This document shows, piece by piece, positions 24,628-33,978 of a stretch of 64,000 nt of DNA; within the stretch, counting starts at the first letter, position 1, and each line of letters begins with the position of its first letter. Position numbers and translations under genes: made by a program. The notes below the pieces were generated by a model that saw nothing but the letters and a program-made list of their open reading frames with translations, was not told where the DNA came from and did not search any database. The stretch is from Streptomonospora alba (lineage in GTDB: Bacteria > Actinomycetota > Actinomycetes > Streptosporangiales > Streptosporangiaceae), in NCBI RefSeq assembly GCF_000826685.1, contig NZ_JROO01000027.1, positions 1-64,000 on the forward strand. Direction: 5' to 3'.

Positions 24628-26688
24628 GTGCAGGGCGACACGCACATCCTGAGTTCCTGGCACGTGTGCGTCCGCGGCACATCGACCGGCATCTGCGGCG
24701 GCGGTGTCCTCATCACTCCCGAACATGTACTGACCTGCGCCCACGTCGTCCAGAACGCGCTGGGCCACCCGCACGGAGCCCACCAACCGCCCGACGGCAG
24801 CCTCATGGTGGAGTTCCCCCTGCTGGCGCCGAACCGGCCAGTCGAATGCCGAGTGGAGCACAACGGCTGGTTCCCGCTCGACGGGCAGCGGGGCGACCTG
24901 GCCGTGCTGAGAGTCGCGGGCCCGCTGCCGCACGGCACCCGGCCCGCGCCCCTGCGACCGCGGCCGCGCCTGCCCGGGCCGGTGCAGGTCTACGGACATC
25001 CGGCCGACGGCGAGAGCGGCCGGTGGGCCACCGCCACCGCTGTCGGCCCCTCCGGACGCGGCGGCGAGTGGGTACAGCTGGACGTCAGCGGCTCGCTGGC
25101 CGTCGTCAAGGGATACAGCGGATGCGGAGTCATAGACCCCAACAGCGGCGAGGTGATCGGCATCGCCGTCAGCCGCGACCACGTGTCCGACACCGTCGCC
25201 TTCATGGTCCCCGTCGACACGGTCTCCGGCTACTGGCGGCTTCCCCGGACCGCCCCCGTCGAGGACCGCGACGACTGGGCGCTGGACGACATCCGGCTGA
25301 CGACCGAGGTCCTGCTCGATCTGCGCGGCATCCGCAACGACGCTGAACGCCGCATGTACATCACCCTGTTCGAACGCGACTTCGCCATCCGGGTACCGCG
25401 CTACGACGGCGACCGCGAGGGCGCCCGCTCACTCGCTCACGCCTGCCTGAAGCAGCCCGGCGGCATGCACGTCCTGCTGGAGCACCTCAACCGGGGACAC
25501 GACTCCGACGAACTGCTCCCGCTCAAACGGATCGTGGAGGTCTCGCCGCCTCCCATCCTCGATCGGGAGGATCGCAGAGAGCTTTTCGCCATGCTGGCCG
25601 CCGTCGATCCGCGGAACATTCCCTTCGAGCGCTTGGAGGCGTCGATGGGGCCGGCCGGAGCCGAGCTGGACGGCGAGGACGACCTGCTGGAGATCGCCCG
25701 CCACCTGGAAGCCCGGGCCGTCGGGCCGGACCGGGTGCCACCGCTGTTCGTCTACCTCCAGCAGATCGCCAACCTGCTCCAGCACCTCAACCTGCAGCAG
25801 TGGGTACGCAAAGTCGCCGCGCGGCAGCCGTTCGACCCCGCCGCCCTGGCTTCGGCGGTGGCCCAGGCCGAGACGCTGCGCCTCGACCCGCGCCGGCCTT
25901 TCTGCACCGTCGAACTGACCGAGCACGGGCTGGACGAGGACCGCTATCTGGTGCAGGTGAGCGCCGAGGACGGCGCCTCCTCCGAGTGGCGGCACCTGCT
26001 CCTGGCCGACGACCGGGCCTGTGCCTTGTCCGAGGTTCCCGCACGGCTCGAAGGCGCGCTGTCGCGGGGGCCGCTCCGGCGCGGCCACGCGCTGCCGCGC
26101 GCGGTGGAGTTCGTGCTGCCGCGCCGCCTGCTCAGCTCCCCCGTGGACACCTGGCCCATCGGCAGCGCGAACGTCAGCTATCCCGTCGGCATCCGCTTCG
26201 AGGTGGTCGTCCGCAGCAAGGAACGCGTGACCTACGGATCCCTGCATCCGCAGTGGTGGGACAAGTGGATGCAGGTCGACGACAGGCTCGGCGACGCGCA
26301 GGTCGAGTGGGGCACGCAGGCCGAGGCCTCCAGCGGGGCCCTGCTCGCCCGGATGATGGCCGAGTCCAGCGGCACCTGCCTGGTCGTGGGCCATGACCCG
26401 GTCGAACACACCGATCCGAACCAGGACATCGTGCGCATCGCCTGGGAGAGCGGCGTACCGATCATGTTGTGGTGCCGCGACGAGCGCGATCCCGAGGAGT
26501 TCAGGCGGGCCGTCGACGGGCTGCTCGACACCGGCGGCGTCCTGGGGTTGCGCAAGCACGTCAAGGATCTGCGCTCCGAGGCCATGGCAACCGGCGACCC
26601 GGCACACCTCGGGCGCCACCTGACCCTGCTGTGGGACGACCCCGAGCGCGCCCTGCCCCCGGACCCGGCATTCGACCCGCCCCGCTGA
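24628..26688 (+). CDS. trypsin-like protease with effector-associated domain and VMAP middle/C-terminal regions
   Basis: Multidomain protein of 686 residues without a signal peptide, so cytoplasmic. A chymotrypsin-fold domain (about 8-215) has an intact triad: H39 in LTCAHVV, D90 in RGDLAVLRV, S164 in GYSGCGV. A helical effector-associated domain follows (about 230-310, RNDAERRMYITLFERDF to GMHVLLEHLN), then the vWA-MoxR-associated protein middle and C-terminal regions (about 330-686) with RFEVVVRSKERV and SGVPIMLWCRDERDPEEF. In Aravind-lab analyses VMAP proteins form ternary systems with a MoxR ATPase and a vWA protein, both encoded next. The triad predicts NTP-gated proteolysis; the target is unknown. 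Confidence 0.85.
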   Translation: MQGDTHILSSWHVCVRGTSTGICGGGVLITPEHVLTCAHVVQNALGHPHGAHQPPDGSLMVEFPLLAPNRPVECRVEHNGWFPLDGQRGDLAVLRVAGPLPHGTRPAPLRPRPRLPGPVQVYGHPADGESGRWATATAVGPSGRGGEWVQLDVSGSLAVVKGYSGCGVIDPNSGEVIGIAVSRDHVSDTVAFMVPVDTVSGYWRLPRTAPVEDRDDWALDDIRLTTEVLLDLRGIRNDAERRMYITLFERDFAIRVPRYDGDREGARSLAHACLKQPGGMHVLLEHLNRGHDSDELLPLKRIVEVSPPPILDREDRRELFAMLAAVDPRNIPFERLEASMGPAGAELDGEDDLLEIARHLEARAVGPDRVPPLFVYLQQIANLLQHLNLQQWVRKVAARQPFDPAALASAVAQAETLRLDPRRPFCTVELTEHGLDEDRYLVQVSAEDGASSEWRHLLLADDRACALSEVPARLEGALSRGPLRRGHALPRAVEFVLPRRLLSSPVDTWPIGSANVSYPVGIRFEVVVRSKERVTYGSLHPQWWDKWMQVDDRLGDAQVEWGTQAEASSGALLARMMAESSGTCLVVGHDPVEHTDPNQDIVRIAWESGVPIMLWCRDERDPEEFRRAVDGLLDTGGVLGLRKHVKDLRSEAMATGDPAHLGRHLTLLWDDPERALPPDPAFDPPR

Positions 26689-26709
26689 CCCCCATCCCGA
26701 GGAGCTCCT

Positions 26710-27789
26710 GTGCCCGAGAACGAAGCAGACGCCACCGCGACCGCGGCGCCCGACTCCTGGTTCGTCTACCGCGGCACCGGCGTGCCGCACTCGGACATCG
26801 ACGAGCTGCTGCCCCCGCCGCCACCCTGGCGGGTCTTCTCCGAAGCACCCGGCGGCGGAGCCGACGACGACCTGCCCGCTACACCCGAGGATCACCGTGC
26901 GCGCACCTACCGCCCGGACCGCAACGTCGTGGAACTCGTCAACGCGGCCCTTTACCTGCGCCGCCCCATCCTGGTGACCGGCAAGCCCGGCGTAGGCAAG
27001 TCGACGCTGGCACGCAGCATCGCCTACGAGCTGGATCTCGGCCCGCTGCTGCATTGGCCCGTCAACAGCAGGAGCACGCTCGCGGAAGGGCTCTACCGCT
27101 ACGACGCCATCGGGCGGCTGCAGGAGGCGAACCTCCGCGATGCGCCCGGCACCGCCGAGGACGACAGGACCGCCGACATCGGCCGCTACGTCCGCCTCGG
27201 CCCGCTGGGCACCGCTCTGCTGCCGCGTTCCAAACCGCGGGTCCTGCTCATCGACGAACTGGACAAGGGCGACCTCGATCTGCCCAACGACCTGCTGGAC
27301 GTCTTCGAGGAGGGCAGCTACACCGTCCCCGAGCTGGCACGGCTACCCGACGAGCAGCACGAGGTCGAGGTGTTCACCGACGACCACGGCCCGCGCACCA
27401 CGATCCGCCGGGGCCGTGTGTCCTGCGACGCGTTCCCCATCGTCGTGATCACCAACAACGGCGAGCGCCGGTTCCCTCCGGCGTTCCTGCGCCGGTGCGT
27501 CCGCGTGGACATCCAGCCCCACGACAACCGGGCGCTGGCCCAGATCGTGCGGACGCAACTCGGCGATGAGGCCGCGGCTGCCGCCGAGCCCGTCATCGAG
27601 CGGTTCATGGCCAAGCGCTCCCGCGACGACATCGCCACCGACCAACTGCTCAACGCCGTCTATTTCGCGATGTCGGGCGCTCTGGGCGAGGCGGGCGGGC
27701 AGGCGGCGGCCGAAGGGGCGGACGCGCACACGCGCGAGCGCCTTCTGGACGCGCTGCTGCGCGGCATCAACTCGATGGACCCGGCGTGA
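26710..27789 (+). CDS. MoxR-family AAA+ ATPase of the VMAP ternary system
   Basis: ATPase of 359 residues. Walker A is TGKPGVGKST near residue 90, Walker B VLLIDELDKGDLDLPNDLLD near 179, the sensor-1 region VVITNNGERRFPPAFLRRC, with a C-terminal helical lid. MoxR proteins act as NTP-dependent chaperones or switches that work with vWA partners. It lies 21 bp after the VMAP gene and overlaps the vWA gene by 4 bp (GTGA at 27786), so the three are co-translated. An acidic, Pro-rich N-terminus precedes the ATPase domain. Confidence 0.9.
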   Translation: MPENEADATATAAPDSWFVYRGTGVPHSDIDELLPPPPPWRVFSEAPGGGADDDLPATPEDHRARTYRPDRNVVELVNAALYLRRPILVTGKPGVGKSTLARSIAYELDLGPLLHWPVNSRSTLAEGLYRYDAIGRLQEANLRDAPGTAEDDRTADIGRYVRLGPLGTALLPRSKPRVLLIDELDKGDLDLPNDLLDVFEEGSYTVPELARLPDEQHEVEVFTDDHGPRTTIRRGRVSCDAFPIVVITNNGERRFPPAFLRRCVRVDIQPHDNRALAQIVRTQLGDEAAAAAEPVIERFMAKRSRDDIATDQLLNAVYFAMSGALGEAGGQAAAEGADAHTRERLLDALLRGINSMDPA

Positions 27790-30700
27790 TCGAGCACCTG
27801 GCCGCGCTGCTGGAGCGGGTCGACCCGCCCGCTACCGCCGAGGAGATCGCCGAGGCGGCTTGGCTGGCGCGCCACCTGCCCCCGGGCGCTCCGCTGGGAC
27901 AGTCGGCGCCGGAGCGGCGGGCGAGCCCGCCCCCGGCCGGTGGCCCTGCGGCGCCCGCGGCCCCCCGGAGGACGGAGCGCCTGCCGCCCCCTCCGCCGCA
28001 GGTAGCGGACAAGGCCCAGGCCCACCTGCTCCCGGAGGAGGGCAAGGAGCGCTTCGGCGGCGGCGCCGTGCCCACCCGCCTGCCCTCGCCCTCGGCTCTG
28101 CCTCGGCAGTTGGAGCTGGCGCGGGCGCTGCGACCGCTGCGCCAGTACGCGCCGTCACCTGTGCGGCTGGCCGTCGACGAGGACGCCACAGCCGCGGCAA
28201 GCGCCGAACAAGGCTTCTGGTCGCCCCGGCTGGTGCCGGTTCCCGAGCGGATGCTGGACGTCGCGGTGGTCGTCGATACCGGCGGTTCCATGCCCGTCTG
28301 GCGCCGCACCGTCGCCGAGTTCGTTGCGCTGTTGAAGCGCCAAGGAGCGTTCCGCGACGTACGGGTGTGGCGGGTCGACACCTCGCCCCCCGCCGACCGC
28401 GCTCTGACGCTGACCGCGGAGGGCGACGACTCGCGCCGCTCGCCCGAGGAGCTGACCAGCGCCACCGGGCGGCGCCTGGTCGTGGTGCTCAGCGACTGCG
28501 TCGACCGCGCGTGGTCGGACGGGCGTATGGCCCGACTACTGGAGCTGTGGGGCCGGCACTGCCCGGTGGCGGTGGCCCACCTGCTGCCGCAGCGGCTCTG
28601 GTCCCGCTGCGCTCCGCGGATCGTGCCGGTGCGGCTGGAGGCACCCCGTGTCAACGCGCCCAACGCGCTGCTGCGGGTCGTACCCCGTGATGTGTCGGCC
28701 CAGCCGGCGCTCGCCGGCGTGGCGGTCCCCGTGGTGGAGATCGAAGAACGGTGGCTCTCGGTGTGGGCGCGGCTGATCGGCGATCCGGCACTACCGCCGC
28801 TGCCGGGCGCGGCCCTGTTCACCGGCGCCCCCGCCGCAAAGCGCCGACCGAAGCCGGAGCGCTTGTCGCCTCGGGAACGCGTGGGGGCGTTTCGTTCCGC
28901 CGCCTCCCCCACGGCCTTCAAGCTGGCCTGCTACCTGGCGGCTGCGCCGCTGAGCCTGCCGGTCATGCGCCTGGTGCAAGAGGCGATGCTGCCCGGGTCC
29001 ACCGGCGCCCACCTGGCCGAGGTCATGCTCAGCGGCCTGGTGCGCGCCACCGCGGCGGGTGCGGCCGAGGCCGCGGCCGCGGCCTCGGGCGATCCGGCAG
29101 CGGTGTCCTACTCCTACGATCCGGAGGTCGCCGACACGCTCATCTCCTATCTACGGCGCGACGAGGCCTACCGGGTCTACCAACGGGCCTCGGACGCACT
29201 CGGCCGCCACGTCGGCAGCCCCGACGACTTCGCGGGCATGCTCGCGGTTCCGCCGGGGAATGCTGAAGCCAGGGCCGGCGAGGCTTTCGCAGCGGTGACG
29301 CTGCGCGTGCTGCGAGCGTTGGGCGGAGAATACGCGGCGATCGCCGAGCACCTCAGTGCCGACTTCTCCGCAGAAGCGTCCTTCCCCGTTCCGCCGACAT
29401 CCGATCCGCACCGCGGGCCGACCGGCCCCGTCCCCGCAGAGCCGCCGAGGGCGGCGGCCGGTGGCCGGGCCGCGCACGATCCGCTCGACGACACGGCCCC
29501 TTCCCCCCATGAACATTCGGGAGCCCAGGTGGAGACCCCTACGGACCCCCGGCAATCCCCGCAGCCCGACGCCGCCGAGCGTGTGGGCCGCAGGCCGGTG
29601 ATCATGAATCACGTCCCCAAGCCCAATCCGAACTTCACAGGACGCGAGGACCTGCTGCTGGACCTGCGCGGTCGCATCAGGAAGACCACTACGACCCTGG
29701 TCCCCTTCGCCCTGCACGGTATGGGCGGCGTCGGCAAGTCCCAGGCGGCCGTGGAGTTCGTCCACCGCTTCCGCGGGGACTACGACCTGATCTGGTGGAT
29801 CGACGCCGAGCAGCCCGAGCAGGTGCGCGCGTCACTCGTCGAGTTGGCCGAGCGGCTGGGATTGAGCACCGTGGGCGGCACCGGCGAGACCGTGACGCGC
29901 GTGCTCGACACCCTGCGGCGCGGCGTCCCCTACACGGACTGGTTGCTGGTCTTCGACAACGCGGTCTACTCCCCCGACACGATGCAGTGCGTCCCCCATC
30001 CCACGGGGGACGTGCTGATCACCTCACGCGACCACGGCTGGAGCGGCATCTCCGACATCGTCGAGGTCGACGTGCTCAAGCGCGATGAGAGCAAGGAGTT
30101 GCTCACGCTCCATGCCGGACACGTCTCCGGCGCCGACGCCGACAAGATCGCCGAGCATCTGGGCGACCTGCCGCTGGCGCTGGAGCAGGCGGCCGCGTGG
30201 CTCGCCCAGACGGGGATGAGCGCCGCCGAGTACCTCGAACTGCTCAACGAGCGGCAGAGCGAGCTGCTGGCGACCGAGACGACCTCCGGGTACCAGGGGA
30301 CGGTGCTCACCTCGCTTTCGGTCTCGATCGAGGAGGTTCGCCGCGTCGACCCCGGCGCCGCCGAACTGCTGATGCTGTGCGCCTACTTCAGCTCCGAACC
30401 CATCGCCCGCGGCATGCTGCTGCGCGGCGGGCGCGACCTGGACGACCCGGTGCTTTCGGAGATCCTCAGCGACCGGCTGCGCTTCAGCCGCACCGTTCGT
30501 ACCTTGAACAGGTTCGCGCTGGCGACGATCCACCCGGACGAGGAGGCCCTGTCCATCCACCGCCTGGCCCGCACGCTCATGCGGGAGATGGGCACGCCCG
30601 AGGAGCGCAGCGCGCGCCGCCGCCACGCTCAGACCGTGCTGACCCGAGCCAACCCCGGAGATCCCGACGACCGCGACAACTGGTCGGCCATCGCGGAGAT

Positions 30701-32066
30701 CGCCCGGCACGTGCGCGGCAGCGAACTGGTGGACAACCCGGCGCTGCCCGCACGCAAGACGGTGCTCGACGTCATCCGGTTGCGCTACGTGCGCGGCGAC
30801 GCCGAGGCCAGCAAGCGGCTGGCGGAGTTCGTCGTCGACACCTGGCGCGACCAGCACGGCCCCGACGACCGCCATACCCTGATCGCCTGCTTCGGGCTGG
30901 CCAACGCGCTGCGCCAGCTCAACGACTACACCTGTATCGATCTCAACACCGACACCTTGGAGCGGATGCGGCGGGTACTGGGCGAGGACGACGAGCAGAC
31001 ACTGCTGGCCACCAACAGCCACGGCGCCGACCTGCGCCGGCAGAGCAAGCTCGACGAGGCTCTGGAGCTCGACGAGCGCAACCACCAGCGCCATGTGCGG
31101 GTCTTCGGCCGCGACCACCGGGCCACGCAGCGCGTCGCCAACAACCTGGCGCTGGACCTGCGCCTGCACGGGCGCTTCGAGGAGGCACGCGACCTCGACC
31201 GCGAAAGCCGCCGGATTCGCGCCGAGGTCTACGGGCCCACCCACGACCGGACCCTGTACTCCGCGAACCAGCTCTCCCGCGACCTGCGCGCCACCGGCGA
31301 GTACAGCGAGGCGCTGCGGGAGATCGAGGGCGTGATACCGACCTACGAGGCCACACTCGGCCCCGACCACCCTGACGTCGTCGATGCGCGCCTGGGACTC
31401 GCGTATTCGCTGCGGCGGATGGGCCGGATCGACGAGGCGCTGGCGCAAGCGGAGCGCTGCATCGCCGACTCCGCCGCAGAACCGCGGCTGCATTACGAGA
31501 GCGTTCTGGCCGGGCACTGGGTGATCGCCGACGCGCTGCGGATGCGCGGCGATCTCGCCCGGGCGTTCGAGCACAGTACGCAGGCGGTCCGCGCGGCCGA
31601 GGACCACTTCGGCCCCGACCACATCCTCACCACGATCTACCGCAACAACCACTCGATCCTGCTCACCCTCCGCGGTGAGCACGAGGAGTCGCTGCGCGTC
31701 AACACCAATGTCGCCGAACGCATCGAGGGGTGGCGCGGGCGCCGCCACACCTATTTCCTGGCGATCGAAGCGAATCTGGCCAGCGACCGCTACCACCTCG
31801 GCGACGTGCACGAGGCGCTGCGGATCTCCGACGAGAACGTGCGGGTGTCGGTCGACGTCCGCGGCGAAACGCATCCGCGCACCCAGTACTGCCGGTTCAA
31901 CCACGCTCTGGACCTGCGTGCCGCCGGGTACGAGGAGCGGGCCGAGGCCGAGTACGACCACGCCTACCGCGAGCTGGTGCGCATGTTCGGTCCCGACCAT
32001 CCCGAGGTCGCCGGCGTCGCGGCGGGCGAACGCCAGCAGTTCGACATCGAGCCGCCGATCATGTGA
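27786..32066 (+). CDS. vWA-like (SAV_2336 N-terminal) / NB-ARC / TPR protein of the FxSxx-COOH system
   Basis: Very large cytoplasmic protein of 1426 residues. The N-terminal third resembles the SAV_2336-type vWA-like region: LDVAVVVDTGGSMPVWRRTV (about 157-176) carries a MIDAS-like DTGGS, followed by LVVVLSDCVDRAW. After an acidic/Pro-rich linker (about 540-605) comes a STAND NTPase with FTGRED, P-loop GMGGVGKS near 645, Walker B LLVFDNAV, ITSRDHGW and GDLPLALEQAAAWL. TPR-like repeats fill about 960-1420 (repeated LG.DH/GPDH..T units). It belongs to the 'FxSxx-COOH system tetratricopeptide repeat protein' type. The MoxR/VMAP operon upstream and the peptide genes downstream suggest a sensor/scaffold triggering the response. 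Confidence 0.85.
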   Translation: MIEHLAALLERVDPPATAEEIAEAAWLARHLPPGAPLGQSAPERRASPPPAGGPAAPAAPRRTERLPPPPPQVADKAQAHLLPEEGKERFGGGAVPTRLPSPSALPRQLELARALRPLRQYAPSPVRLAVDEDATAAASAEQGFWSPRLVPVPERMLDVAVVVDTGGSMPVWRRTVAEFVALLKRQGAFRDVRVWRVDTSPPADRALTLTAEGDDSRRSPEELTSATGRRLVVVLSDCVDRAWSDGRMARLLELWGRHCPVAVAHLLPQRLWSRCAPRIVPVRLEAPRVNAPNALLRVVPRDVSAQPALAGVAVPVVEIEERWLSVWARLIGDPALPPLPGAALFTGAPAAKRRPKPERLSPRERVGAFRSAASPTAFKLACYLAAAPLSLPVMRLVQEAMLPGSTGAHLAEVMLSGLVRATAAGAAEAAAAASGDPAAVSYSYDPEVADTLISYLRRDEAYRVYQRASDALGRHVGSPDDFAGMLAVPPGNAEARAGEAFAAVTLRVLRALGGEYAAIAEHLSADFSAEASFPVPPTSDPHRGPTGPVPAEPPRAAAGGRAAHDPLDDTAPSPHEHSGAQVETPTDPRQSPQPDAAERVGRRPVIMNHVPKPNPNFTGREDLLLDLRGRIRKTTTTLVPFALHGMGGVGKSQAAVEFVHRFRGDYDLIWWIDAEQPEQVRASLVELAERLGLSTVGGTGETVTRVLDTLRRGVPYTDWLLVFDNAVYSPDTMQCVPHPTGDVLITSRDHGWSGISDIVEVDVLKRDESKELLTLHAGHVSGADADKIAEHLGDLPLALEQAAAWLAQTGMSAAEYLELLNERQSELLATETTSGYQGTVLTSLSVSIEEVRRVDPGAAELLMLCAYFSSEPIARGMLLRGGRDLDDPVLSEILSDRLRFSRTVRTLNRFALATIHPDEEALSIHRLARTLMREMGTPEERSARRRHAQTVLTRANPGDPDDRDNWSAIAEIARHVRGSELVDNPALPARKTVLDVIRLRYVRGDAEASKRLAEFVVDTWRDQHGPDDRHTLIACFGLANALRQLNDYTCIDLNTDTLERMRRVLGEDDEQTLLATNSHGADLRRQSKLDEALELDERNHQRHVRVFGRDHRATQRVANNLALDLRLHGRFEEARDLDRESRRIRAEVYGPTHDRTLYSANQLSRDLRATGEYSEALREIEGVIPTYEATLGPDHPDVVDARLGLAYSLRRMGRIDEALAQAERCIADSAAEPRLHYESVLAGHWVIADALRMRGDLARAFEHSTQAVRAAEDHFGPDHILTTIYRNNHSILLTLRGEHEESLRVNTNVAERIEGWRGRRHTYFLAIEANLASDRYHLGDVHEALRISDENVRVSVDVRGETHPRTQYCRFNHALDLRAAGYEERAEAEYDHAYRELVRMFGPDHPEVAGVAAGERQQFDIEPPIM

Positions 32067-33978
32067 GGCCCGCTGCGGCCCGGTGCACGCCCGTCGGCGC
32101 GGGGTCGGGGCCGAGGTCGGGCAGCCACGTCAGGAGTTCGGCCGGGGCGGGGTCGGCACCGCCGCGGCGCAGCGCCGCGTACAGGGCCATGGCGACCTCG
32201 GGCCGTGCATGCGGAGCGGACCCGCACCCGGAAGGTGTCGAGGCGGCAGCGGCGAGGGCGAGTCCGGCCCAGGCCGAGTGGGGCTCGCAGTCGAGGGAGG
32301 CGCCGGCGATAACCGAGCTGTAGGCGCTCCGGGCCTCGTCGGCGCGTCCGGAGATCAGCGCGAGGTCGGCCGCGGTCGCCTCCGGCGCAGCCTCGGCGAG
32401 CGGAGTCCGTCCGGCGGCGGCCTCGGCGAAACGCGGGGGGTCGCGCAGCAGCAGAGCGCGCAGCTCCATGCGGGCGTCGATGCCCGGTGGCGCCTCGGCC
32501 GGACGGATCACGCAGCCTGCCGAGCGGGGCCCGGCGCGCTCGCCTCGGCGCCATGCGGCGGCGAGCTCCTCGACCGCCGTCGGGTCGGGCCGCAGATTGC
32601 GCAGCCGCCACAGCAGCGCGTGGTCGCACGCTGCGGCGCGGGCGGTGTGTGCGACCGGCTCGGGCACCCCGCCCTCCAGCTCCTCCAGGCGGGTGCGGAT
32701 TCCGCCGACCAGGTCTTCGCCCACCGCGGTGAGCAGGCCGCTGTCAGCGGCGGTGGCGGCGGCGTTGACCGTTTGAGCTCGCCAGCGCGCGAACTCGAAG
32801 TGGGCGAAGTCGGCCGCCGGGCGGCCGGTGCTGCGGCTGCGGCGGACCTGCCAGAACTCGGCCACCGCCGCGTGGGCGTAGATGCCGTGCAGCAGGGCCG
32901 GCAGCGGCCGGGGGTCGGCCCGCCAGGGCGCGTAGTGGCGGGGCTGACCGGGGTCGGTGTAGAGCGCGGTGAGGTCCAGCAGCGCGTTGAGTTTGGCGTG
33001 CTGGAACTCGTGCAGCAGGCCGAGGGCCAACGCCGTGGTGTCGGAGGGCGGCGCCATCATCGTCGCGCCGAAGGAGTCGGCGGAGGTGGCGTTGCGTCCG
33101 CGGCCTGAGGAGGATGCGTCCAGGGGTACGAGCGCGCGCAGCCCGGCGGCGATGCCTTCGGCGTGGCGGGGATGGTCGCGCACGAGCAGTCGCCAGGCGC
33201 CGTCCAGCCCTTCCTGCCAGGTGCGGCGCCCCTGCTCGGCAAGACGGGAGGCGGCGCCGAGGCCGTGCGGGTCGCGGTAGGGGTCGAGGTCGTCGAGGAG
33301 GACGGACAAGCGCAGCTCGTCGGCGGTGCACTCCAGGCGCCTCACGGGCTCCCAGCCGGGCGCGGGCGCCCGGAGGTCGACCGGCAGTTCGACGGTCTCT
33401 CCCGAAGGGGACTCGACGGCGACGCACCCGTCCTCGCCCCGCAGCAGCGCGGTTTCACGCGCCTCTTGCCCTGCTTCCGGCTCGCCGACGCCCTGCACGC
33501 CGGTGACACGCGCTCGTCCCAGCCCGGGCAGTGCCGCAAAGCCGTGGCGTAGGGGCACCTCGACGGCGAAGTCGGCGCCTGCCGTGATCGCGGCCGCGGC
33601 CGCCACCGCCCCGATGTGGGCCACGTCCGCGTCGATCCCCGGCTCGGCCCCGGCCCCGCGCAGGCGGCGCAGCGTGTGCGCAGCCCACTCCCCCACCTGG
33701 GGCGACAGCAGGATCGCGGCCACAGTGTCGGGGGCCTCGCGCTGGACTCGGGCCAGCAGGTCGTAGCCGCGCTGCCAGTGCCCGGCCCGCCCGGTGTCGC
33801 GGGCCGCCTCCCCCACGGCGCGCAGGAGCACCAGGCGCTTGCTCAACTGACCGGCGCGCAGGCCGGCCACGGCTTCGGCACCGCCGTGGCCCCGAGCAAG
33901 CGCGGCGATCTGCTCGGCGGGCAGGGTGTGCCGGCGCAGCGGCCCGCTCGGGGCGCTCGGGGCGGCGGTGCCGCTCAC
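32059..33978 (-). CDS. HExxH-motif peptide-modification protein (aKG-HExxH beta-hydroxylase type)
   Basis: Protein of 639 residues. H323-E-F-Q-H327 lies within LALGLLHEFQHAKLNALLDL, followed by DPRPLPALLHGIYAHAAVAEFW. This is the context of HExxH proteins that accompany radical-SAM peptide maturases; some related enzymes are reported to be 2-oxoglutarate-dependent peptide beta-hydroxylases. The rest is helical and Ala-rich. GTG 33978 overlaps the FxsB stop by 4 bp, so it is translated after the maturase. Its 3' end overlaps the opposing 1426-residue gene by 8 bp. It probably installs a second modification on the precursor at 35324. Confidence 0.82.
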   Translation of the reverse strand: MSGTAAPSAPSGPLRRHTLPAEQIAALARGHGGAEAVAGLRAGQLSKRLVLLRAVGEAARDTGRAGHWQRGYDLLARVQREAPDTVAAILLSPQVGEWAAHTLRRLRGAGAEPGIDADVAHIGAVAAAAAITAGADFAVEVPLRHGFAALPGLGRARVTGVQGVGEPEAGQEARETALLRGEDGCVAVESPSGETVELPVDLRAPAPGWEPVRRLECTADELRLSVLLDDLDPYRDPHGLGAASRLAEQGRRTWQEGLDGAWRLLVRDHPRHAEGIAAGLRALVPLDASSSGRGRNATSADSFGATMMAPPSDTTALALGLLHEFQHAKLNALLDLTALYTDPGQPRHYAPWRADPRPLPALLHGIYAHAAVAEFWQVRRSRSTGRPAADFAHFEFARWRAQTVNAAATAADSGLLTAVGEDLVGGIRTRLEELEGGVPEPVAHTARAAACDHALLWRLRNLRPDPTAVEELAAAWRRGERAGPRSAGCVIRPAEAPPGIDARMELRALLLRDPPRFAEAAAGRTPLAEAAPEATAADLALISGRADEARSAYSSVIAGASLDCEPHSAWAGLALAAAASTPSGCGSAPHARPEVAMALYAALRRGGADPAPAELLTWLPDLGPDPAPTGVHRAAAGLT

